DNA of 64,000 bases from Haladaptatus salinisoli (GCF_020614375.1 NZ_CP085327.1:1662823-1726822), one strand, 5' to 3'. Positions 25,752-35,191 are shown, numbered from the stretch's first letter. Notes: generated by a model not told the origin, from the letters alone. Numbers and translations: made by a program.

Positions 25752-28062
25752 CCGGCAGGAGCGGGAGGTCGGGGAACGCGACGCGAACCACGAACTCCAT
25801 CTCGTCGTCGGTGCCGCCGAAGACGCCGACCGGAACCGTCGTCTCCCCGTCGAGGAAGGTGCTCTTCGCGGTCATCTCCACGCCGTTGACGGTGACCTCG
25901 ACCGCCGCCTGCTCGCCCCGTCCGCGGTTCCGCAGGACGACTTCTTGCATGTCGTTCTCGCCGCGAGCGATGCGCTCGGGGAACGCGCCCCACTCGATTC
26001 CCACGTCGGGGAGGTCGCGGGCGCTCGCTTCGACCTGTTCCGCGACGCCCTCGGAGAGCCCCGCGTCGACGAGGCCGTCGACGCCGGCGTCGCGCACGTC
26101 GGCGGGCGTTTCGAGACCCTCCGTCGCCAGTTTGCTCGCCCGGCCTGCGCCGACCCCGTCGATGGCGGTGAGGCCGACCGCGTCCGCGCCCACCCCGTTC
26201 TCGACGCGGGCTTCGACGCGGGTGACGAGGTTCGCGGCGGCGGGGCGGTCGAGTCGCTTCAGGAAGGCCCGGAGCGCGGCGAGGAGTCGAACCGCGTTCT
26301 GCTGGATGACCCACGCGTCGCTCCGGAGTTCGCCGGGCGTCGACCCCGTCATGCTGGAGCGGAGGATGGCGAGTACTTTCCGCCCGCCCGCCTCGAGGTC
26401 GCCGGAGTCCTGTCCGACGAGCACGGAGTTGACGGCGTCCCGCTCCGACTGGCGGGCGCTCACGCTGTCGAACTCCGCTGCCCCGGCGACCGCTTCGAGG
26501 ACGGCGGGCGCGTCGATGTGCTCGCGTTCGGACAGCGCGCGGAATCGCTCCGCCGTGTCGAGGTCGAGGTAGAACTTCGAGGCGAGCATGGCGAGAGGGG
26601 TTCCCTCGATGCCGAGGTCGTCGCCCGTCTCCACGAACCCGCGGTCGACGAGGCGTTCGAGGGTGGCCCGGACGCGCTCGCGGTGGTTCTCGAAGTCGTA
26701 CCGGTCGGGCTTGCTTCTCGCGCGGACGTAGTAGAACGTCGTTTCGAGCCACGACATCACGTCCTCCAAGTCCGAGATGGTGCCCATCGCGATCTCGGCG
26801 TTGAGGTGCGAATCGAGGTCTTCCGCCAGTCTGGACTCTATCTCCTTTCCGTCGCGGAGCAGTTTACGGTACTTGTCGGCGTCCGCGTGGTCGCAGACGA
26901 CCCAGCCGTAGCCGACGTCGTCGTAGCCGGGCCTGCCCGCCCGCCCGAGCATCTGGAGCACGTCGAGGGGACTCATGTCGACCTCGCCTTCGAGGGGGTC
27001 GTGGAGCTTCGTGTCGCGCAGAACGACGCACCGGGCGGGGAGGTTGACCCCCCACGCGAGCGTGGAGGTCGAGAAGAGGAACTGAATCTTCCCGGCCCGG
27101 AACCACTCCTCCACGAGGTCGCGGTCGTTCTTCGACAGTCCCGCGTGGTGGAAGGCGACGCCGTCGAGGACGGAGTTGCGGAGCGTCTCGTTCCGGAGTT
27201 CCTGGGTCTCGGTGTGAAAATCGTAATCGCCGCGCGCGGCGATGGGCAGGTCGCGCTCCGCGATTTCGTCGCGGGTCTTCTTCGCGGCTTGCACGGTGTC
27301 CTGTCGGGAGGCGACGAAGACGAGCGCCTGCCCGTCGTCGCGGACGTGCGGTTCGGCGAGGTCGAGCGCCCGGTAGAGTCGGCGGTACTTGTCCGCGAAG
27401 GAGTTGTCGCCGTGGGTGTACGTTTTCACGTCGGCGTGGAGGTCGACCGGGCGGTAGTCGTCGCCGAACTCGAAGGTGGTCTCCGGCGGGGCGTCCAGCC
27501 ACTCGGCCACGTCGTCGACGTTCGGCATGGTCGCCGAGAGCGCGACGATTCGGGGGTCGCAGAGCCGGCGCAGCCGGGAGATGGTCACCTCGAGGACGCT
27601 GCCGCGCTTCTCGGAGTCGAGGAGGTGTACCTCGTCGATGACGCAGCAGTCGATGTCCGTGATGAAGGAGTAGCGCGCCGAGTCGTGTTTCCGGGTCGCG
27701 GAGTCGGTCTTCTCGGGCGTCATCACGAGGATGTCGGCGCGCTCCGCCCGACGCGGGTTGAGGTCGCGCTCGCCCGTGACGACGTAGACGGAGTGGCCCA
27801 GTTCCTCGAATCGCTCCCAGTCGCTTTCCTTCTCGTTCGTCAGCGCCCGGAGCGGCGCGATGAAGAGCGCGGTGCCGCCGTCGCGGAGCGCCTTACAGAT
27901 GGCGAGTTCCGCGAGCGCGGTCTTGCCGCTCGCCGTGGGCGCGCTGGCGACGACGTTCTCTTCGCTTTCGAGCAGCGCGGGGAGCATCTCGCGTTGCATC
28001 CGGTTGAACTCCTCGAAGGAGAACGCCTGCTCGAACTCGGGAACCACCTCGGAGACCTGCAT
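25720..28062 (-). CDS. hel308b: Hel308-like Ski2-family DNA helicase
   Basis: A 780-residue superfamily 2 helicase. Motifs: Walker A APTASGKTAL near residue 42, DEVH box VIDEVHLL, motif III LSATMPN, motif VI QMLGRAGRPGYDD. Then come a winged-helix and ratchet region, a helix-hairpin-helix in LTAIDGVGAGRASKL near residue 630, and an extra C-terminal beta domain (about residues 685-780) that canonical Hel308 lacks. It probably remodels stalled forks or RNA; I recall it as the second Hel308 paralogue (Hel308b) of haloarchaea. The gene converges and overlaps with the HAD gene. Confidence 0.85.
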   Translation of the reverse strand: MQVSEVVPEFEQAFSFEEFNRMQREMLPALLESEENVVASAPTASGKTALAELAICKALRDGGTALFIAPLRALTNEKESDWERFEELGHSVYVVTGERDLNPRRAERADILVMTPEKTDSATRKHDSARYSFITDIDCCVIDEVHLLDSEKRGSVLEVTISRLRRLCDPRIVALSATMPNVDDVAEWLDAPPETTFEFGDDYRPVDLHADVKTYTHGDNSFADKYRRLYRALDLAEPHVRDDGQALVFVASRQDTVQAAKKTRDEIAERDLPIAARGDYDFHTETQELRNETLRNSVLDGVAFHHAGLSKNDRDLVEEWFRAGKIQFLFSTSTLAWGVNLPARCVVLRDTKLHDPLEGEVDMSPLDVLQMLGRAGRPGYDDVGYGWVVCDHADADKYRKLLRDGKEIESRLAEDLDSHLNAEIAMGTISDLEDVMSWLETTFYYVRARSKPDRYDFENHRERVRATLERLVDRGFVETGDDLGIEGTPLAMLASKFYLDLDTAERFRALSEREHIDAPAVLEAVAGAAEFDSVSARQSERDAVNSVLVGQDSGDLEAGGRKVLAILRSSMTGSTPGELRSDAWVIQQNAVRLLAALRAFLKRLDRPAAANLVTRVEARVENGVGADAVGLTAIDGVGAGRASKLATEGLETPADVRDAGVDGLVDAGLSEGVAEQVEASARDLPDVGIEWGAFPERIARGENDMQEVVLRNRGRGEQAAVEVTVNGVEMTAKSTFLDGETTVPVGVFGGTDDEMEFVVRVAFPDLPLLPVTDSRSVRVD

Positions 28063-28244
28063 CGTTTCGTAGGCGGGGCGGGGAGGGGAAAGGCGTTTCC
28101 TTACCGGATTGATGTATCGGAAAACGAGTGTCAGGTCGCGGGAAGATGGGGACGACGGCGGAGACGCCGCCGAAACCCGCCGCCGTTCGAACCGCCCGCC
28201 AAACTTCCCAAACCATAAAGCGACCCCGAAAACTACCGACCACC

Positions 28245-29456
28245 ATGCTCGAATTCGACGACGTGCTGGCGGCCCGAGAGCGGGTGGCCGAGACCGCTCG
28301 GCACACGCCGCTCGACTACTCTCACACCTTCTCTCGGATGACGGGGGCGGAGGTGCACCTGAAACTGGAGACGTTCCAGCGCACCGGGTCGTTCAAGATT
28401 CGCGGTGCGACCAACCGCATCGAAACGCTCTCCGACGAGGAGAAGGAGGCGGGCGTCGTCACCGCCAGCGCGGGCAACCACGCGCAGGGGGTCGCGCTCG
28501 CGGCCACGCGGAGCGGCGTGGACTCGAAGATCGTCATGCCGAAACACGCCCCCATCTCGAAGGTTCGAGCGACCCAGAGCTACGGCGCGGAGACCGTCCT
28601 CCACGGCGAGGACTACGACGACGCCGCCGAACGAGCCCACCGAATCGAGGAGGAAGAGGGGCGCACCTACGTCCACGCCTTCGACGACGAGGCGGTGATG
28701 GCCGGGCAGGGAACCATCGGACTGGAGATACTCGACGACCTGCCCGAGGTCGAGACCGTCGTCGTCCCGGTGGGCGGCGGCGGCCTCATCAGCGGCATCG
28801 CCACCGCGGTCAAGGGCCGCAACCCCGACGCGCGAATCGTTGGCGTGCAGGCCGAGGGCGCGTCGAGCGTCGCCGACTCGCTCCAAAAGGGGTCGGTGCA
28901 GACGTTGGAGAGCGTGGACACCATCGCGGACGGCATCGCCACTCGGAGCGTGGGCCGACGGACGTTCGAGGTCATCGAGTCCCGCGTCGACGAGGTCGTC
29001 ACCGTCTCGGACTCCGAAACCGCGGTGGCGCTCGCCTACCTCCTCGAACGCGGCAAGACGCTGGTGGAAGGAGCGGGCGCGGTCTCCCTCGCGGCCACCC
29101 TCGAAGGGAAGTTCGAGTACGACGACGACGAGGTCGTCGTCCCGGTGTTGAGCGGCGGCAACATCGACATGAACATGCTCACGACGGTCATCATGCGCGG
29201 ACTGGTCGAGACGGGACGCTACCTGAAGATACGGACCGTGCTCAAAGACCGGCCCGGGTCGCTCCGCGAACTGTTGGACGTCATCGCGGAGGCGCAGGCG
29301 AACATCTACGCAATCCAGCACGACCGCACCTCCCGCGACATCGGCATGAACGCGACGGAGGTGGAGCTCGACCTCGAAACGCGCGGACCCGAACACGTCG
29401 ACGAATTGCTCGAATCGCTACGCGAAAGCGGCTTCGACGTGGAAGTTCTCGTCTGA
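28245..29456 (+). CDS. ilvA: threonine ammonia-lyase (threonine dehydratase)
   Basis: A 403-residue PLP enzyme converting threonine to 2-oxobutanoate and ammonia, the first step toward isoleucine. PLP Lys is in TGSFKIRGA near residue 52, the substrate loop is SAGNHAQGVALAA, the phosphate loop is VGGGGLISGI. A C-terminal ACT domain (TVLKDRPGSLRELLDVIAEA, residues 325-403) suggests allosteric control. The start at 28245 (MLEFDDVLAAR) fits the family. It is followed after 52 bases by ridA, which clears the enamine made by this enzyme class. Confidence 0.93.
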   Translation: MLEFDDVLAARERVAETARHTPLDYSHTFSRMTGAEVHLKLETFQRTGSFKIRGATNRIETLSDEEKEAGVVTASAGNHAQGVALAATRSGVDSKIVMPKHAPISKVRATQSYGAETVLHGEDYDDAAERAHRIEEEEGRTYVHAFDDEAVMAGQGTIGLEILDDLPEVETVVVPVGGGGLISGIATAVKGRNPDARIVGVQAEGASSVADSLQKGSVQTLESVDTIADGIATRSVGRRTFEVIESRVDEVVTVSDSETAVALAYLLERGKTLVEGAGAVSLAATLEGKFEYDDDEVVVPVLSGGNIDMNMLTTVIMRGLVETGRYLKIRTVLKDRPGSLRELLDVIAEAQANIYAIQHDRTSRDIGMNATEVELDLETRGPEHVDELLESLRESGFDVEVLV

Positions 29457-29479
29457 ATTTCGTCTCCTCTTGACGTAGG

Positions 29480-29485
29480 TTTAAG
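29480..29485 (+). promoter_or_regulatory. TATA box of ridA
   Basis: TTTAAG centred about 27 bases before the ridA ATG at 29509, so ridA can be transcribed as a leaderless message independently of ilvA. Confidence 0.5.
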
Positions 29486-29508
29486 TTCCGTCGGGTGAAC
29501 ACACCTGT

Positions 29509-29889
29509 ATGAAACGCGTCATCAGCACGCAGGATGCCCCTGAGGCGGTCGGTGCGTACAGTCAGGCGACGACGAACGGCGACCTCGTGTTCACCGCCGG
29601 ACAGATTCCGATGACCCCCGACGGCGACCTGCTGGACGACGAGGATATCGCGGTGCAGACGCGCCAGAGTCTGGAGAACGTCAAGGGCATCCTCGAGGAG
29701 GAAGGGCTGACCATGCAGGACGTGTTGAAGGTGACCGTCTTCTTGGACGACATCTCCAACTTCGACGAGATGAACGAGTCCTACAAGGAGTACTTCCAGG
29801 ACAACCCGCCCGCTCGGAGCGCCGTCGAGGTCGCCAACCTCCCGAAGGGCGTCGGCGTCGAAATCGAAGCCATCGCCAGCAGCGAGTGA
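29509..29889 (+). CDS. ridA: RidA family enamine/imine deaminase
   Basis: A 126-residue RidA/YjgF protein. It opens MKRVISTQDAPEAVGAYSQAT with the usual GAYSQA, followed by FTAGQIPMTPDGDL, a conserved FLDDISNFDEMNESY, and the Arg-containing PARSAVEVANLPKGVGVEIEAIA, where Arg binds the substrate carboxylate. RidA trimers hydrolyse reactive 2-aminoacrylate or 2-aminocrotonate from PLP enzymes such as threonine dehydratase, which is encoded just upstream. It has its own promoter. Confidence 0.95.
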   Translation: MKRVISTQDAPEAVGAYSQATTNGDLVFTAGQIPMTPDGDLLDDEDIAVQTRQSLENVKGILEEEGLTMQDVLKVTVFLDDISNFDEMNESYKEYFQDNPPARSAVEVANLPKGVGVEIEAIASSE

Positions 29890-30080
29890 GCGTGGATCCC
29901 CGCGTCAAGTCGAGTCTCCTCTGGGGGGTCATCGGCGTCCTCGCCTTTCTCGTCCTCCTGCAGGGGTACGAACTGTACACGAACTATCGCTACCCGCTCG
30001 GGGTGAAGGTCGGCGCGGCGCTCGTCGTGGGAATCGGCGCGCCGCTCCTCACCTACGTCGCGGACGGGTACCTCGATTAG
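29886..30080 (+). CDS. small two-helix membrane protein
   Basis: A 64-residue protein with two predicted helices (LLWGVIGVLAFLVLLQGY and VGAALVVGIGAPLLTYVA). The GTG start at 29886 overlaps the ridA stop by four bases (GTGA), so it is translationally coupled. No family is recognised. The transcript must end in the ten bases before the tRNA promoter or read into it. Confidence 0.65.
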   Translation: MSVDPRVKSSLLWGVIGVLAFLVLLQGYELYTNYRYPLGVKVGAALVVGIGAPLLTYVADGYLD

Positions 30081-30090
30081 AACAGAAGCC

Positions 30091-30096
30091 TTTAAA
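30091..30096 (+). promoter_or_regulatory. TATA box of tRNA-Ser
   Basis: TTTAAA about 27-32 bases before the mature 5' end of the tRNA, a normal archaeal tRNA promoter distance. Confidence 0.55.
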
Positions 30097-30122
30097 CGCG
30101 ACACCCGGTTACGAATTGATGG

Positions 30123-30204
30123 GCCGGGATGGCCGAATGGCAAAGCGCACGCCTGGAAAGCGTGTTCCCTTACGGGATTCTGGGTTCAAATCCCAGTCCC
30201 GGCG
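30123..30204 (+). tRNA. tRNA-Ser (anticodon GGA)
   Basis: A type II tRNA of 82 bases. The acceptor stem is GCCGGGA pairing with TCCCGGC (30197-30203), with discriminator G at 30204. The D-arm follows, then an anticodon stem CACGC/GCGTG with loop CTGGAAA (anticodon GGA, 30155-30157, reads UCC and UCU). A long variable arm TTCCC..GGGATTC is diagnostic of Ser or Leu; the T-loop is GGGTTCAAATCCC. CCA is not encoded. No intron is visible. Confidence 0.95.
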
Positions 30205-30651
30205 TTCTATCGATTGTTTAACTCCCAACGTCACTGCCTCCTACGAAGTCCACGACGGGTATCGAAATAGCGATCCAATCGCTATGAGCGTGGGGGGGTT
30301 CACCATTATCGTCGAGATCGGTATGCCGCTCGAACCGATCATCGTCATCAAAACGAGCGTTCTGCTGTTCATCCTCGTCTTCGGGCTCATCGACATCTGT
30401 TCGTCGTTTTTTGGTTCACCGGTGTTTGGTTCATCTGGAGCGTATTCACTGTCATTCGTCTCTCTTTCAGTTCACCCGATGCCCGTCGCCACAACCATCT
30501 CGCGGTTTAGATCCGGTACGTGCGGTCGACATCGCTGGAGTACGTCCCGGCGGAGTTGGTGAAGACGCTTCGCGCCAGTGGCGCCGAATCGCGCGGTAAG
30601 TGAGTCGCGTCGCCGACCGAGTTCCGTCGAGAAAAAGGAGATGAAGTGCGG
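30205..30651. other. gene-free stretch downstream of tRNA-Ser
   Basis: 447 bases with lower GC than the neighbours and no convincing gene. It holds a perfect stem ATAGCGAT-cca-ATCGCTAT at 30267-30285 and several T-rich runs. A frame from about 30509 to 30604 (IRYVRSTSLEYVPAELVKTLRASGAESRGK then stop) has coding-like composition and may be the 3' scrap of a lost gene, but it is too short to call. The position behind a tRNA is typical for old integration scars; no attachment repeat of the tRNA 3' end was seen. Confidence 0.5.
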
Positions 30652-30837
30652 TTACGCTACCACTTCGACCGCGGAGCCGGGCGCGTTCTCCCGAACGCTC
30701 TCGATACCGTTTCTCGCCGTCTCCCGCCGTTCGTACCCTTCGCCGCTGTCGGCGATGATGTTCCCGTTGTCGTGAACCAGTCGCCAGCGCCACTCGCCGC
30801 GAGCGTCCCGATACAGTTCGAAGGTTGCTTTGCTCAT
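30652..30837 (-). CDS. HVO_2922/YegP-type small protein (DUF1508)
   Basis: A 61-residue protein, MSKATFELYRDARGEWRWRLVHDNGNIIADSGEGYERRETARNGIE..., one unit of the YegP/DUF1508 fold: FELYRDARGEWRWRL, NIIADSGEGY, and AVEVVA at the end. Solved homologues, including one from Haloferax, form small dimers; the cellular role is unknown. The start at 30837 fits the family; an ATG at 30879 adds 14 residues. It is monocistronic. Confidence 0.88.
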   Translation of the reverse strand: MSKATFELYRDARGEWRWRLVHDNGNIIADSGEGYERRETARNGIESVRENAPGSAVEVVA

Positions 30838-31036
30838 CTGCGCGTGTAGATACGGGTGCGACCGACGTAATTCCCCCATTTATGACGATTTTCCGAACCG
30901 TCGGCTCGTCGGATGCGCGCCACGGTACGAATCCGACGGAACGGGGAGGACGTCGACCGCGGGAGGAGGAGGGAGGTTCGAAGGGAGCGAAACCCGAGCA
31001 CGGGATTCATCTTTCGTCGGGGCGAAGGAAGGACGA

Positions 31037-31654
31037 ATGCGCTCGCTCGCCCCGCTCGTCCTCGTCCTCGCCGCGACGCTGTTTTTCGGCGCGTATCTCA
31101 CCGGCTATCCCGTCCCCGGCGATGGGACGCTCGATTCGCTCCAAGGAGCGGAAGTCGTCGAAGTGCCCGACGACCGACCGTCGACGTTGACCGACCCGAG
31201 CGACCCGCGCTTCCGTCGCTGGGTGGAGTTCTACATCCACGTCTACGTGAACGAGGAGCGAACCGAGCGGGGACTCGCTCCCCTCGAATTCGACGCCGCG
31301 CTGCGCGACGTCGCGCGCAACCACAGCGCCGAGATGGCCCGCGAGAACTACTTCGCGCACGTCTCGCCCTCCGGCACCGACCCCGGCGACCGCTATCGAA
31401 ACGCGGGCTACTACTGTCTTCGGGGCGCGGGCGAGAACATCGCGTACACCTACTTCGACCGGCGGGTCAGAGCCGACGACGGGTCGGTGGTGCGCCACCG
31501 AACCGCCGAGGAACTCGCCCGGGGCGTCGTCTCGCAGTGGATGAACTCGACGGGGCACCGGAAGAACATCCTCTCCGAGAACTGGGAACGCGAGGGAATC
31601 GGCGTCTACTACGCCGAAAACGGGCGCGTCTTCGCCACGGAGAACTTCTGTTGA
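31037..31654 (+). CDS. membrane-anchored CAP-domain protein
   Basis: A 205-residue protein. Residues 1-22 (RSLAPLVLVLAATLFFGAYL) form a signal anchor, so the rest is extracellular. Residues 65-205 form a CAP (SCP/PR-1-like) domain: VNEERTERGLAPLEFDAALRD, HSAEMARENYFAHVSP, GAGENIAYT, QWMNSTGHRKNIL, and a C-terminal FATENFC. The two His and Glu of the CAP cavity are present. CAP proteins bind lipids or act in envelope stress; no enzyme activity can be claimed. The start at 31037 is chosen at the signal anchor. Confidence 0.88.
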   Translation: MRSLAPLVLVLAATLFFGAYLTGYPVPGDGTLDSLQGAEVVEVPDDRPSTLTDPSDPRFRRWVEFYIHVYVNEERTERGLAPLEFDAALRDVARNHSAEMARENYFAHVSPSGTDPGDRYRNAGYYCLRGAGENIAYTYFDRRVRADDGSVVRHRTAEELARGVVSQWMNSTGHRKNILSENWEREGIGVYYAENGRVFATENFC

Positions 31655-31723
31655 ATAGTACCAAAAATTAAGTGTACTCGCTGATATTATCGAGAACGAG
31701 TGGTTGATTCGGACGAGCGATAG

Positions 31724-32290
31724 ATGAACGAGCGAACGAGCGAGACAGAGAGGACGGTCGCCGCGCTGTCGAGAGATATCGTCTTCCAAGTGCTGAGCAA
31801 TCGGCGGCGGCGGTACGCGCTCCACCATCTCCGGCGGTGCGAAGGGTCGGTCGAAATCGGCGAACTGGCGACGCAGATCGCGGCGTGGGAGAACGACGTG
31901 AGCACCGAGGAAGTGACCTCCAAGCAGCGAAAACGAGTGTACAACACCCTCCAACAGGCGCATCTCCCGAAACTCGACGAGACGGGCTTCGTCGAGTACG
32001 ATCCGGCCCACGGGAACGTCACGCTGACCGGGCGCGCCCGGATGTTGGACGTGTACCTGGAACTCGTCCCCGACAACGACTTCCCGTGGTCGGAGTACTA
32101 CTTCGCGCTGGGTTGCATCAGCCTCGTCCTCGCGGCCGGCGCGTGGCTGAACGCCGGTCCGCTCGGTCTCGTTCCGACCTCGTTGTGGGCCGTCGGACTC
32201 GGTTCGCTGGTGACGCTCTCGGGAGCGGCCCACATCTACCACCAGCGAAACGTCTACCGCGGGTACACGGAAGTGTCGGAGGAAGTCTGA
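31724..32290 (+). CDS. membrane-linked HTH protein (DUF7344-like)
   Basis: A 188-residue protein. The N-terminal 110 residues form an ArsR-like winged helix of the haloarchaeal DUF7344 type: DIVFQVLSNRRRRYALHHL, then SKQRKRVYNTLQQAHLPKLDETGFVEYD. Two membrane helices follow (YYFALGCISLVLAAGAWL and AVGLGSLVTLSGAAHIYH). It is probably a membrane-tethered transcription regulator. Its last 37 bases overlap the 3' end of the convergent rtcA gene. Confidence 0.8.
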   Translation: MNERTSETERTVAALSRDIVFQVLSNRRRRYALHHLRRCEGSVEIGELATQIAAWENDVSTEEVTSKQRKRVYNTLQQAHLPKLDETGFVEYDPAHGNVTLTGRARMLDVYLELVPDNDFPWSEYYFALGCISLVLAAGAWLNAGPLGLVPTSLWAVGLGSLVTLSGAAHIYHQRNVYRGYTEVSEEV

Positions 32291-33294
32291 CCGGCGACGA
32301 GAATCGGGCGGGAATCGCGGACGAGCGACACGTCGTATCCGAACGCGGACAGCAGTTCGAGGCTCGTCTCGACGTGGTCGGTCACGCGGGGAATCGACAC
32401 GCGCCCGCCCGCGAGCGCGAGGAACACGAGCAGTTGGTCCGCCGCGTGCTCGTCGACCGAAGCGCGGCCATCGTCGAAGTCGAGAAACGAGTCCACGACG
32501 CCCGCGGCCACGTCTTCCGCGGGAACGCCCCGTTCGCCCAGCGCGTCGAATCCGGCCAGCGAGCGGTCGTAGTCCGCGCGGACGAGCAGGGAACTGCCGG
32601 GCGAATTCGATTTCGCGTACGTCACTCGGCGCTCGGCGACGGAGTGGCCCGCCTCGCCGAGTCGTTCCCGCGCCGCTTCGGCCTGACGCTCCGCGACGTT
32701 CTGCGCCGCGAGCGACGTCGACGCCTTCGAGTACACCCGAACGCCCGCGAGCGACCCGCGGTCGGCGAACTCGATTTCGGAGAGCGAGGACGGGGCGAGC
32801 CACAGCGTCGCTTCGCCGCCGCCCGCCGGATAGTAGCCGGTTCGGGCGACGTCGACCGCGGCCTGGAGCCCGAACCGACGACAGAGGGGGAGTTTGACTT
32901 CGCGGTAGTACTCGGCCGGCGGCGACCATCTCGCGTCGGTGCCGCCGGTGACCGTGACGGCGAGCGGTCGGTCGAGCGTCGTCGCCAGCGGCAACAGCGC
33001 GTCGAAGACGAGCGCGACGCTCCCGGCGGTGCCCACGTCCACGTCGAACCGGCCGCCGTCGGTCGCACCGGGATGGAACGTCAGCGCCTCGGAACCGACC
33101 GCGTCGCCGTGGATATCGGCGTCGCACGCGCGTGCGACGCCGCGGACGGCGGCGAGGTGCTGCGCTCGAAGACCCGGGTTCGTACGGTTCGCTCGAATCC
33201 CGGTCATCCGGAACGACTCGCCGGAGAGCGCCGCGAGCGAGAGCGCGGACCGGAGCAGTTGCCCGCCGCCGGTCGACCCGTCGAGCGAGTGCAT
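32254..33294 (-). CDS. rtcA: RNA 3'-terminal phosphate cyclase
   Basis: A 346-residue enzyme that converts RNA 3'-phosphates to 2',3'-cyclic phosphates using ATP through a covalent His-AMP. The opening LDGSTGGGQLLRSALSLAAL with GGGQ is characteristic. The rest matches in order: RTNPGLRAQHL, GTAGSVALVFDALLPLA, YYREVKLPLCRRFG, YPAGGGEATL, and the catalytic His in VDEHAADQLLVFLALA. The start at 33294 (MHSLDGSTGGGQ) is fixed by the conserved N-terminus. TTTATATA lies upstream on the minus strand (33345-33352). Confidence 0.95.
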   Translation of the reverse strand: MHSLDGSTGGGQLLRSALSLAALSGESFRMTGIRANRTNPGLRAQHLAAVRGVARACDADIHGDAVGSEALTFHPGATDGGRFDVDVGTAGSVALVFDALLPLATTLDRPLAVTVTGGTDARWSPPAEYYREVKLPLCRRFGLQAAVDVARTGYYPAGGGEATLWLAPSSLSEIEFADRGSLAGVRVYSKASTSLAAQNVAERQAEAARERLGEAGHSVAERRVTYAKSNSPGSSLLVRADYDRSLAGFDALGERGVPAEDVAAGVVDSFLDFDDGRASVDEHAADQLLVFLALAGGRVSIPRVTDHVETSLELLSAFGYDVSLVRDSRPILVAGQTSSDTSVYPR

Positions 33295-33344
33295 CGGCCG
33301 AGATACGGAGCGGGGCGTGAAAAGCGCCGCCATCGCCGCGAGAG

Positions 33345-33352
33345 TATATAAA
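33345..33352 (-). promoter_or_regulatory. TATA box of rtcA
   Basis: TTTATATA on the minus strand about 51-58 bases before the ATG, giving an expected leader of roughly 25 bases. Confidence 0.5.
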
Positions 33353-33493
33353 CGGTCGTTTCGCACGGCCGGCGGACGACATAGACTCGTGCTAACCACC
33401 ACCACGGTTGTCCGGAATAAACGCCGCATTCGTGCGATTTTTCGGGGATCGGAAAGCGTTCGCGGAACGAGCGCCGACGGCGCTTGGCAAAAG

Positions 33494-33501
33494 TTTATAT
33501 A
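33494..33501 (+). promoter_or_regulatory. TATA box of the thermosome gene
   Basis: TTTATATA preceded by an AAAAG BRE-like stretch and 29-36 bases before the ATG at 33530. This is a strong promoter, as expected for an abundant chaperonin. Confidence 0.6.
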
Positions 33502-33529
33502 GAATCGCAATCATAGTCGCTCCTGTACT

Positions 33530-35191
33530 ATGAGTCAGCGAATGCAAGGTCAGCCGATGATCGTCATGTCCGAGGACGCCCAGCGCGTCAAAGACAAGGA
33601 CGCGCAAGAGCACAACATCACCGCGGCCCGAGCCGTCGCGGACGCGGTACGCTCCACGCTCGGCCCGAAAGGGATGGACAAAATGCTCGTCGATTCGATG
33701 GGCGACGTGACCATCACGAACGACGGCGTCACCATCCTCAAGGAGATGGACATCGACAACCCGACGGCCGAGATGATCATCGAGGTCGCCGAAACGCAGG
33801 AAGACGAGGCGGGCGACGGCACCACGACCGCCGTCGCGGTCACGGGCGAACTCCTGAAGAACGCTCAGGACCTCCTCGAACAGGACATCCACCCCACGGC
33901 GGTCATCAAGGGCTTCCACCTCGCCAGCGAGAAGGCGCGCGAGGAGATAGACGACATCGCCGAGAAGGTCGACACCGAGGACGAAGACCTCCTCCGCAAG
34001 GTCGCCGAGACCAGCATGACCGGTAAGGGAGCCGAGCTCAACAAGGAGGCTCTCAGCCGGATCATCGTGGACGCGGTTCGCGGCGTCACCGTCGACGGCA
34101 CCGTCGACCTCGAATACGTCAACATCGAGACGCAGACCGGCCGCGCCGCGGGCGAGTCCGAGCTGCTCGAAGGCGCCGTCATCGACAAGGACCCGGTCCA
34201 CGACAACATGCCCACGTCGGTCGAGGACGCGAAGGTACTCCTGCTCAACGAGGCCGTCGAGGTCGAGGAGACTGACGTTGACACCGAGGTCTCCATCACC
34301 GACCCCAACCAACTCCAGAACTTCCTCGACCGCGAGGAGGCCCAGTTGAAGGAGAAGGTCGAGCAGATAAAGGAGACGGGCGCGAACGTCGTCTTCTGCC
34401 AGAAGGGCATCGACGACCTCGCGCAGCACTACCTCGCGAAGGAAGGCATCCTCGCCGTCCGCCGCGTCAAGAAGAGCGACATCCAGTTCCTCCGCGAAAT
34501 CCTCAACGTCAACATCGTCTCCGACCTCGACAGCGCCTCCGAGGACGACGTCGGAACGGGGAGCGTCACCCGCGACGAGAGCGACGAACTGTTCTACGTG
34601 AAAGGTGGCGACGAATCCCACGGCGTGACGCTGCTCCTGCGCGGCTCCACCGACCACGTCGTCGACGAACTGGAGCGCGGAATCACGGACGCGCTCGACG
34701 TGGTGGCCCAGACCGTCAGCGACGGCCGCGTCGTCTCCGGCGGCGGAGCCATCGAAGTCGAACTCGCCTCCCGACTCCGCGACTACTCCGACAGCGTCGA
34801 AGGCCGCGAGCAGCTCGCGGTCGAGGCGTTCGCCGACTCGCTCGAACTCGTCCCGCGCGTGCTCGCCGAGAACGCCGGACTGGACTCCATCGACACGCTG
34901 GTCGACCTCCGCGCGGCCCACGAGGACGGCGAGAAGCGCGCCGGCCTGAACGTCTTCAGCGGCGACGTCGAGGACACCTTCGACAGCGGCGTCGTCGAAC
35001 CGGCCCACGCCAAAGAGCAGGCGCTCTCCAGCGCGACCGAGGCCGCGAACCTCGTGCTCAAAATCGACGACATCATCTCCGCCGGCGACCTGTCCACCGA
35101 CAAGGGCGGCGACGAAGGCGGTGCGCCCGGCGGTGCCCCCGGCGGCATGGGCGGCATGGGCGGTATGGGCGGCATGGGCGGCGCGATGTGA
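33530..35191 (+). CDS. thermosome subunit (group II chaperonin)
   Basis: A 553-residue chaperonin subunit that folds proteins in double-ring complexes. Motifs: [26 protein letters not shown] in the equatorial domain, [10 protein letters not shown] (ATP-binding), apical-domain segment [21 protein letters not shown], and [19 protein letters not shown] near residue 405. The C-terminus is a [16 protein letters not shown] tail that lines the chamber. Haloarchaea have up to three paralogues; I cannot tell which this is. A strong TATA box suggests high, probably heat-induced expression. Confidence 0.97.
   Translation: MSQRMQGQPMIVMSEDAQRVKDKDAQEHNITAARAVADAVRSTLGPKGMDKMLVDSMGDVTITNDGVTILKEMDIDNPTAEMIIEVAETQEDEAGDGTTTAVAVTGELLKNAQDLLEQDIHPTAVIKGFHLASEKAREEIDDIAEKVDTEDEDLLRKVAETSMTGKGAELNKEALSRIIVDAVRGVTVDGTVDLEYVNIETQTGRAAGESELLEGAVIDKDPVHDNMPTSVEDAKVLLLNEAVEVEETDVDTEVSITDPNQLQNFLDREEAQLKEKVEQIKETGANVVFCQKGIDDLAQHYLAKEGILAVRRVKKSDIQFLREILNVNIVSDLDSASEDDVGTGSVTRDESDELFYVKGGDESHGVTLLLRGSTDHVVDELERGITDALDVVAQTVSDGRVVSGGGAIEVELASRLRDYSDSVEGREQLAVEAFADSLELVPRVLAENAGLDSIDTLVDLRAAHEDGEKRAGLNVFSGDVEDTFDSGVVEPAHAKEQALSSATEAANLVLKIDDIISAGDLSTDKGGDEGGAPGGAPGGMGGMGGMGGMGGAM

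Noticed and set aside
30116..30562. A protein-coding frame running through the tRNA-Ser gene
   Set aside because: It contains the tRNA, and the part after it has no family pattern or good start.
31007..33382. A 791-codon minus-strand open frame across the CAP, DUF7344 and rtcA region
   Set aside because: It is antisense or out of frame to three well-supported genes and its composition is Arg/Pro-rich.
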